12,693 nt of DNA from Legionella longbeachae (GTDB lineage Bacteria; Pseudomonadota; Gammaproteobacteria; Legionellales; Legionellaceae). The notes under the pieces were generated by a model. That model made no database searches, was not told where the DNA came from, and saw only the letters and a program-made list of their open reading frames with translations. Both the position numbers and the translations under genes were made by a program. The stretch is taken from contig JACPOX010000045.1 in assembly GCA_016191305.1 (NCBI GenBank), positions 1-12,693 on the forward strand, in the 5' to 3' direction. The number at the start of each line of letters is the position of its first letter. Position 1 is the first letter of the stretch. Positions 7,916-12,693 of this stretch are shown one piece after another.

Positions 7916-7990
7916 TGTAAGTTGGGCCTCCCTGGCCCAACAAAAGGGTACATGTTAGGCTGGTGTTCATGTTGGGCCAGGAGCCCTCCA
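7916..7990 (+). repeat. REPIN-like repeat, copy 1
   Basis: The element begins TGTAAGTTGGGCC and contains a perfect 8-base hairpin (GTTGGGCC at 7921-7928, GGCCCAAC at 7934-7941, 5-base loop). A spacer follows, then an inverted partner beginning GTTGGGCCAGGAGCC (7971-7985) whose outer end is degenerate. Bases 7954-7985 match 30 of 32 bases of the reverse complement of 10242-10273 (copy 2). The G(T)AG-type end plus imperfect palindrome, repeated head to head, is the layout of REP/REPIN elements moved by RAYT transposases. Family assignment is by structure only; no RAYT gene is present in the window. Confidence 0.7.
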
Positions 7991-8108
7991 ATTTATTGCA
8001 GTGGGTAATCGTGGGACGTAGGTAGTATTTTTCCGTACTTATTGAGAAGTTACAATTTTGATAGCTAAATAATGGATTAATAGTTAAAATTATTGGGAAT
8101 GTGTTTTT

Positions 8109-8142
8109 AGTCTGACTTGCTTTTAATCAGACTGAATTTTTT
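8109..8142 (+). terminator. Terminator-like hairpin
   Basis: A perfect 7-base stem (AGTCTGA at 8109-8115, TCAGACT at 8127-8133) with an 11-base loop is followed by GAATTTTTT. It could end transcription from rlpA 270 bases upstream, or act as an attenuator in the leader of the antiporter gene 57 bases downstream. The long loop and two interrupting bases before the T-run make it moderate. Confidence 0.5.
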
Positions 8143-8198
8143 GTTCTTTGATGGTTAATTTCTTTTTCTTGTAACGTAAATAGTGAGGTGTTCTAACA

Positions 8199-9371
8199 AT
8201 GCATGATGGCTCTGTGTTTTATACAATATTCCTCATTTTCGCGGGCGCTGCATTTTTATCGACTTTGGTTCTTTATACCAGACAATCCTTACTTGTTGCT
8301 TATATACTTCTCGGAGCGATGCTTGGTCCATGGGGCTTAAAATTGGTTTCTGATGTTACTACCGTCCAACAAATTGGTGATGTTGGAATAGTGTTTCTTT
8401 TGTTTCTACTTGGTCTTCATTTACAGCCACAAAATCTTGTACATATGTTAAAAAGGGTTACTTGGATTGCTTTAGTTAGTTCGGTTGTTTTTGCAGTAAT
8501 TTCCTATTGGATTGGAAGATTTTTTGGACTGACAGAGATTGAGGCGTGGGTTTTGGGTGGCTCCATGATGTTTTCAAGTACTATCATTGGCTTGAAATTA
8601 TTACCAACAACTATCTTACATCACCAACATACCGGTGAAGTAATGATTAGCGTATTATTAATGCAGGATGTTATCGCAATAATTGTCCTTATTTTAATCA
8701 ATGGTGCGCAACAAACAGGAGGTTTTTCCCTGGATGATCTCATCTTGGTTGGTATTGATTTACCTGCATTATGTCTTTTTGCTTTTGCATTTGAAAAGCA
8801 TATTTTAATTAGATTACTCGCTCGATTTGATAGAACTCAAGAATATGTTTTTTTGTTGTCCATTGGTTGGTGTCTCGGTTTGTCAGTTCTCGCGCAAAAA
8901 ATTGGTCTTTCAGAGGATATAGGTGCTTTTATTGCTGGGGTAGCATTGGCGGCTAGTCCAATTTCTCTTTATATTGCTGAAAGTTTAAAACCACTAAGAG
9001 ATTTTTTTCTTGTCATGTTTTTCTTTACCATTGGAGCAACGTTTAATTTTGGTCTTGCAAAGCAAGTATTTATTCCAGCCATTATATTATCCATCCTTAT
9101 TCTGCTGGTAAAACCTATTTTATTTTATTTTCTTCTTGCGAAGTCTGGTGAAAAAAAACAAGTTGCAAAAGAAGTTGGTATTCGACTTGGACAAGCCAGT
9201 GAGTTTTCATTGCTGGTTGCGAGTATTGCATTGAGCACTAAGCTGATTTCAGATAAGGCATCTAATTTAATTCAAGCAACAACTATTCTCACTTTTATTG
9301 TTTCATCATATTTTGTTGTATTGAAATACCCAACCCCCATAGCATTGTCTGACAAAATGCGTAAGGATTAA
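8199..9371 (+). CDS. KefB-type cation:proton antiporter without RCK domain
   Basis: A 390-residue polytopic inner-membrane protein of the CPA2 monovalent cation:proton antiporter family, made almost wholly of hydrophobic helices. Family signatures include VGIVFLLFLLGLHL (62-75), MMFSSTIIGLKLL (123-135), LLMQDVIAIIVL (153-164, with the membrane-buried Asp157), GAFIAGVALAASP (242-254) and GQASEFSLLV (331-340). KefB/KefC proteins of about 600 residues carry a C-terminal NAD- and glutathione-sensing TrkA-N (RCK) domain; this one stops after the last helix with a short polar tail. It probably exchanges K+ or Na+ for H+ but cannot be gated in the Kef manner. GAGGTG lies 8 bases before the ATG. Its stop is 3 bases from the ampE start, so the two are almost certainly co-transcribed. 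Which cation it carries cannot be told from sequence. Confidence 0.88.
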   Translation: MHDGSVFYTIFLIFAGAAFLSTLVLYTRQSLLVAYILLGAMLGPWGLKLVSDVTTVQQIGDVGIVFLLFLLGLHLQPQNLVHMLKRVTWIALVSSVVFAVISYWIGRFFGLTEIEAWVLGGSMMFSSTIIGLKLLPTTILHHQHTGEVMISVLLMQDVIAIIVLILINGAQQTGGFSLDDLILVGIDLPALCLFAFAFEKHILIRLLARFDRTQEYVFLLSIGWCLGLSVLAQKIGLSEDIGAFIAGVALAASPISLYIAESLKPLRDFFLVMFFFTIGATFNFGLAKQVFIPAIILSILILLVKPILFYFLLAKSGEKKQVAKEVGIRLGQASEFSLLVASIALSTKLISDKASNLIQATTILTFIVSSYFVVLKYPTPIALSDKMRKD

Positions 9372-9374
9372 ATA

Positions 9375-10124
9375 ATGAAATTATTAATTATATTATTGTG
9401 TTTATCTAGCGAACGTTTTTTAATTCATTCTTTTTCTTATCAACGATTTTATTGGTTTCCAGATTATTATCAGAAAATAAAAAAAATAGCGGATAAAAAT
9501 AGTTTTTTTTCTAATAAATGGGCGCTCTTATCTTTAATAGTGCTACCTATTTTGTTGCTAACCTTATTTATTTACTTATTATTAAGCAATATCGTTTTTG
9601 GATTAATGGGCTGGCTATTAAGTCTTGTCATTTTCTTTTACTGTCTTGGGCCTCAGAATGTATTTTATCCTCAGACACAATCCGAGATAAAAGGTAACAA
9701 TGAGTTAGTAGGGGATTATTTTGTATTAGTTAACAAACAATTATTTTCTCTTGTGTTTTGGTATATTATTGCTGGCCCAATTGGCGCCCTGACTTATCGA
9801 TTAATAACATTATGCAGAGATTTAAATGTAGTGAGTGAGCAAGCAAATGAAATTGCAGATTTGCTCGAATGGATACCTGCACGCTTAACAGTATTACTCT
9901 TTCTGCTTGTAGGAAATTTTCAACGTGGTTTTTCACTGTTTACCAATTTTATTTTTGCAAGACCCGATACTAACTCTACAATGTTGCGTGACTGTGGATT
10001 GCAAGCTGTTAGAACTAGTGATGTAGAAGAAATACCAATGCCTGTAGCAGAAGGTCTGGTTGATCATGCAATTATTGTAATGTTGGTTTTTGTTGCTATA
10101 TTTACTTTAATCGCCTGGTCGTAG
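9375..10124 (+). CDS. ampE: AmpE-like inner-membrane protein
   Basis: A 249-residue protein resembling AmpE, somewhat shorter than the E. coli protein (about 284). It has hydrophobic segments at about 50-70, 76-92, 124-140, 170-182 and 231-248. Recognisable family segments are FWYIIAGPIGALTYRL (128-143), EWIPARLT (165-172) and FARPDTNSTMLRDCGLQAV (194-212). In enterobacteria AmpE is encoded after the anhydromuropeptide amidase gene ampD and has been described as a sensory inner-membrane component connected with beta-lactamase induction; its biochemical role is not settled. Here ampD is absent and the partner is an antiporter gene 3 bases upstream, with AAGGA inside its end as ribosome binding site. 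The nearby aceE recalls the ampDE ... aceEF order of enterobacteria. Confidence 0.85.
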   Translation: MKLLIILLCLSSERFLIHSFSYQRFYWFPDYYQKIKKIADKNSFFSNKWALLSLIVLPILLLTLFIYLLLSNIVFGLMGWLLSLVIFFYCLGPQNVFYPQTQSEIKGNNELVGDYFVLVNKQLFSLVFWYIIAGPIGALTYRLITLCRDLNVVSEQANEIADLLEWIPARLTVLLFLLVGNFQRGFSLFTNFIFARPDTNSTMLRDCGLQAVRTSDVEEIPMPVAEGLVDHAIIVMLVFVAIFTLIAWS

Positions 10125-10233
10125 GTGTCGAGCCCTGCTTAGATAATAACTTATTGGAGAGTATTCAAAAACTGTTTCATTCTCGAGAAGGTGGGACACT
10201 GGCATTAGTTAAGAAAAAGTGGCTTTAAAAAAA

Positions 10234-10300
10234 TGTAGGTTGGCCCCTGGCCCAACATGAACAGCAGCCTAACCATAGTTGGGCCAGGAGCTAACCTACA
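10234..10300 (-). repeat. REPIN-like repeat, copy 2
   Basis: A 67-base element made of two 23-base terminal inverted repeats (10234-10256 and 10278-10300, 21 of 23 positions complementary) around a 21-base centre. Both ends read inward as TGTAGGTT followed by a GC-rich imperfect palindrome ending TGGCCCAAC. The internal 10242-10273 segment is shared with copy 1 in opposite orientation (30/32). Each half starts with GTAG, the tetranucleotide typical of REP sequences recognised by RAYT transposases. It is the better preserved copy. Confidence 0.75.
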
Positions 10301-10317
10301 AAACTCTTAACTTAATG

Positions 10318-10341
10318 GAAGTGCGCTTTCGCAGGGATGAC
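10318..10341 (-). repeat. Fragment of a GTCATCCC-type palindromic repeat
   Basis: Read on the minus strand this is GTCATCCCTGCGAAAGCGC, close to the widespread proteobacterial intergenic repeat of the form GTCATCCC-GCGAAAGC-GGGAT. The core TGCG/CGCA stem (10322-10333) is intact, but the expected right arm (GGGAT) is missing, so it looks like a decayed half. Assignment rests on resemblance recalled from other genomes. Confidence 0.4.
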
Positions 10342-10381
10342 ATACGGTAGCGAATAGCCTCACTTATTGCGGATTGCCTGT

Positions 10382-10771
10382 ATGAATTTTTTTTCGCGTT
10401 TATTTTTCTGCATTATTTTGCTTTGCCTATTAGGGTGTCAGGGATTGCAACAAAATGCACTTAAAGGGCAAGCACTAGAACAATGCAAGATGACCTGTAG
10501 GCAACATTTTGAATTTTGTAAACAAAATTGTGTGGATAATTGTCCAACATGTTCTATTCACTCTACACAAACTTCTACATATAATTTTGCAAAATATGTA
10601 TATGAAAGAAAAGTTGAAGGCAAAAAAGTGATGCGCGAGTTGAATTCTTACCGCGATCCACTACAATGCCGCAAAGTAACATGCGACTGCTTATCAGATC
10701 TTGCGATTTGTAATAAGAGTTGCATTGGTGTAATTCCAAAAAAATTACAAGCTATACATTACTGTGTTTAA
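10382..10771 (+). CDS. Small cysteine-rich lipoprotein of unknown function
   Basis: A 129-residue predicted lipoprotein. Residues 1-18 form a hydrophobic signal peptide ending in the lipobox LLGC, with Cys19 as lipidation site. The mature part has 12 further cysteines in two clusters: 35, 39, 46, 50, 54, 57 and 96, 101, 103, 110, 114, 128. Both clusters contain a C-x6-C-x3-C unit (39/46/50 and 103/110/114), suggesting a duplicated, disulfide-braced helical unit exposed to the periplasm or cell surface; metal binding is an alternative. I start at the ATG at 10382 (GGA 8 bases upstream) rather than the TTG at 10367, because it gives a normal signal peptide. It lies 20 bases before aceE and is probably in the same transcript, though no functional link to pyruvate dehydrogenase is evident. 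I do not recognise the family. Confidence 0.75.
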   Translation: MNFFSRLFFCIILLCLLGCQGLQQNALKGQALEQCKMTCRQHFEFCKQNCVDNCPTCSIHSTQTSTYNFAKYVYERKVEGKKVMRELNSYRDPLQCRKVTCDCLSDLAICNKSCIGVIPKKLQAIHYCV

Positions 10772-10791
10772 TGAATTCGGGGAACACTTTC

Positions 10792-12693
10792 ATGGCAAAT
10801 GAAACTAATTTAGATTTAGATCCTGTTGAAACGCGTGAATGGCTGGATGCCCTGCAAGCTGTATTGATGAATGATGGTGCCGAAAGAGGTACTTTTCTTT
10901 TACAACAGCTCATAAAAAAAGCAAATTCTGAAGGTATACAATTAGCTAGCTCTATTAATACACCTTATAGAAACACAATAAAACCTCATGAAGAAAAGCA
11001 AATCCCTCCTGATGAAGGTATTAGCAAGCGTATCAGTGCGTTAATTCGTTGGAACGCTGTGGCTATGGTGCTACGTGCAGGAAAATATGCACCAGAGCTT
11101 GGTGGGCATATCGCTTCTTATGCTTCATCATCCACTTTATATGAAACTGGATTTAATCATTTTTTTAAAGGCCCTAATGGTGAGAATGGAGGCGATTTAC
11201 TTTATATACAAGGACATTGTTCACCTGGTATTTATGCGCGTGCATTTCTGGAAGGCCGATTATCAGAAGAACAATTAAGTAAATTCAGGCAAGAAGTTGA
11301 AGTTGATGGGCTTTCTTCCTATCCACACCCATGGCTAATGGGGGAATTTTGGCAATTTCCTACTGTATCTATGGGCTTAGGACCTTTACAAGCAATTTAT
11401 CAAGCACGATTTCTAAAATATCTAGAAAATAGGGGATTGATCAAAGCTGATGGTCGAAAAGTATGGGCTTTTCTTGGCGATGGTGAAATGGATGAAGTCG
11501 AATCTGTTGGGGCTTTAAGCATCGCCGCTCGTGAAAAGCTGGATAATCTTATTTTTATCGTAAATTGTAATTTACAACGACTTGATGGTCCTGTACGTGG
11601 AAATGGCAAAATTATTCAAGAGCTTGAAGGCATTTTTCGGGGTGCCGGCTGGAATGTGATTAAAGTGATTTGGGGAGGGCGATGGGATCCATTGCTTGCT
11701 CGTGATAAAGAAGGTTGGTTGCAAAAGCGTATGGAAGAGTGCGTGGATGGTGATTATCAAGGATACAAAGCAAATGATGGTGCTTATGTGAGACAACATT
11801 TCTTTAATCAATATCCGGAACTAAAGAAAATGGTTGAAAATTATTCTGACGAAGAAATCTGGCGTTTGAATAGAGGCGGTCATGATTCACAAAAAGTTTT
11901 TGCAGCTTATGCTAAAGCGGTAGAAAATAAAGGTTCCCCAACTGTTATTTTGGCTAAAACAATTAAAGGTTATGGTATGGGTGCTGCAGGTGAGGGATTA
12001 AATATTACTCATCAACAAAAAAAGATGACTGTCGAGCAGTTACAATTATTTAGAGATAGATTTAGTATTCCAATTAGTGATGACAAGATTGCAGAAATTC
12101 CTTTTTATAAACCAGACGATGACAGTCCAGAGATTAAGTATTTAAAAAAACAAAGAGAGATGTTGGGAGGTTATTTACCTGCACGTTCTACAGCAGTTAC
12201 TCCTTTAAAAATCCCTTCTTTAGCCGATTTTTCGTCTATTACTCATGGTTTGGGAGAGAGAGAAATCTCTACAACTATGGCTTTTGTACGCATTCTTAGT
12301 GTTTTGCTAAAAAATAAAGAAATTAGTTCGCGTATTGTTCCTATTGTTCCTGATGAATGCAGAACCTTTGGAATGGAAGGTTTATTCAGACAAATCGGTA
12401 TTTATTCTCCTGTAGGTCAGCTTTATACACCTGTCGATCATGAACAAATCATGTTTTATCGCGAGGCGCGGGATGGGCAAATTTTAGAAGAGGGAATTAA
12501 TGAGGCGGGAGCCTTTTGTTCCTGGATTGCCGCAGCGACTTCGTACAGTTCGAATAAATTGGCTATGATCCCATTTTATATTTACTATTCTATGTTTGGA
12601 TTTCAACGTATTGGTGATTTGGCCTGGGCTGCAGGAGATATGCAAGCTAGAGGTTTCTTACTTGGAGGTACTGCAGGACGTACAACACTTGCA
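10792..12693 (+). CDS. aceE: Pyruvate dehydrogenase E1 component, partial (3' end cut)
   Basis: The first 634 codons of the homodimeric (class I) E1 enzyme, usually about 887 residues; the frame is open to the window edge. E1 uses thiamine diphosphate to decarboxylate pyruvate and acetylate the lipoyl group of E2 (AceF). The sequence aligns with E. coli AceE without net gaps, so functional residues fall at the same numbers: His106 (GGH), Gln140 and His142 (QGH), Tyr177, Met194, the ThDP/Mg motif Gly229-Asp230-Gly231 to Asn258 and Asn260 (NCN), His407, Asp521 and the cofactor-activating Glu571 (GINEAG). His640 would lie just beyond the edge. The start at 10792 has GGGGA (10779-10783) 8 bases upstream. 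No pdhR regulator is present. E2 and E3 genes would be expected to the right. Confidence 0.98.
   Translation, partial: MANETNLDLDPVETREWLDALQAVLMNDGAERGTFLLQQLIKKANSEGIQLASSINTPYRNTIKPHEEKQIPPDEGISKRISALIRWNAVAMVLRAGKYAPELGGHIASYASSSTLYETGFNHFFKGPNGENGGDLLYIQGHCSPGIYARAFLEGRLSEEQLSKFRQEVEVDGLSSYPHPWLMGEFWQFPTVSMGLGPLQAIYQARFLKYLENRGLIKADGRKVWAFLGDGEMDEVESVGALSIAAREKLDNLIFIVNCNLQRLDGPVRGNGKIIQELEGIFRGAGWNVIKVIWGGRWDPLLARDKEGWLQKRMEECVDGDYQGYKANDGAYVRQHFFNQYPELKKMVENYSDEEIWRLNRGGHDSQKVFAAYAKAVENKGSPTVILAKTIKGYGMGAAGEGLNITHQQKKMTVEQLQLFRDRFSIPISDDKIAEIPFYKPDDDSPEIKYLKKQREMLGGYLPARSTAVTPLKIPSLADFSSITHGLGEREISTTMAFVRILSVLLKNKEISSRIVPIVPDECRTFGMEGLFRQIGIYSPVGQLYTPVDHEQIMFYREARDGQILEEGINEAGAFCSWIAAATSYSSNKLAMIPFYIYYSMFGFQRIGDLAWAAGDMQARGFLLGGTAGRTTLA

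Larger units (their letters stand above)
7841..8198. other. 358-base spacer with repeat element and hairpin
   Basis: No gene was found. The interval holds a REPIN-like inverted-repeat element (7916-7990), an extra TGTAGGTT (7889-7896) that matches the element's end sequence and may be the remains of another copy, and a terminator-like hairpin (8109-8142). The rest is AT-rich. It presumably contains the rlpA 3' end and the promoter of the antiporter gene, but no strong -35/-10 pair was seen. GAGGTG at 8185-8190 is the ribosome binding site for the ATG at 8199. Confidence 0.6.
10125..10381. other. Spacer between ampE and the lipoprotein gene
   Basis: No gene of its own was found. It contains REPIN-like copy 2 (10234-10300) and a fragment of a different palindromic repeat (10318-10341). 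No clear terminator follows ampE other than the repeat hairpins, which lack a T-run. A promoter for the lipoprotein-aceE unit should lie here, but no convincing -35/-10 pair was found. Confidence 0.5.

Noticed and set aside
7841..8198. CRISPR array or small gene in the spacer
   Set aside because: There are no regularly spaced direct repeats, and no frame with a start, ribosome binding site and protein-like composition; the repeats are inverted and few.
11400..11811. Two minus-strand frames and one short plus-strand frame within aceE
   Set aside because: They overlap the strongly conserved AceE frame, which contains all catalytic residues; they are by-products of its codon use.

Overview
The window reads as chromosomal DNA of an AT-rich gammaproteobacterium, most likely Legionella or a close relative. 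The grounds are a dacA-ybeD-lipB block, a three-domain DedA/PAP2/LssY-type membrane protein, an ampE gene upstream of a class I homodimeric aceE, and a free-standing ankyrin-repeat protein with an acidic C-terminal patch like those of Dot/Icm effectors. The genus call is inference from gene content; there is no rRNA or other phylogenetic marker here.

Layout. Bases 1-1525 hold an AT-rich leader and an ankyrin-repeat gene of unknown function (+). Bases 1641-2603 encode a CorA-type divalent cation transporter (+), which ends against a convergent operon at a compact terminator hairpin. Bases 2637-6797 are a minus-strand envelope operon, read from right to left: dacA (PBP5-type D,D-carboxypeptidase), ybeD (DUF493), lipB (octanoyltransferase) and a 679-residue DedA-PAP2-LssY_C protein. 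The genes are nearly contiguous, with one 1-base stop/start overlap. Divergent from dacA is rlpA (+), a septal lytic transglycosylase lipoprotein, so two peptidoglycan-remodelling genes share one intergenic region. After a 358-base spacer come a short KefB-type antiporter and ampE (+, 3-base gap). After a second spacer come a small cysteine-rich lipoprotein and the first 634 codons of aceE (+), which runs off the right edge.

Functional theme. The centre of the window is mostly cell envelope: peptide trimming by DacA, glycan cleavage at the septum by RlpA, a probable lipid-carrier or lipid-handling protein (DedA/PAP2/LssY_C) and AmpE, an inner-membrane protein historically linked to peptidoglycan/beta-lactamase sensing. 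LipB and AceE belong to lipoylation and pyruvate oxidation; LipB supplies the octanoyl group that becomes lipoate on the E2 partner of AceE.

Most notable observations: (1) the PAP2 domain of the fusion protein has lost the catalytic residues of that family (PSGH has become PAIN, and the SR and H positions of the third motif are replaced); (2) two related REPIN-like inverted-repeat elements lie in opposite orientation on either side of the antiporter-ampE pair; (3) the small lipoprotein before aceE has 12 cysteines after its lipidation site, arranged as two copies of a C-x6-C-x3-C unit; (4) the ankyrin protein is a candidate secreted effector. No CRISPR array, tRNA, rRNA, transposase or phage gene was seen.
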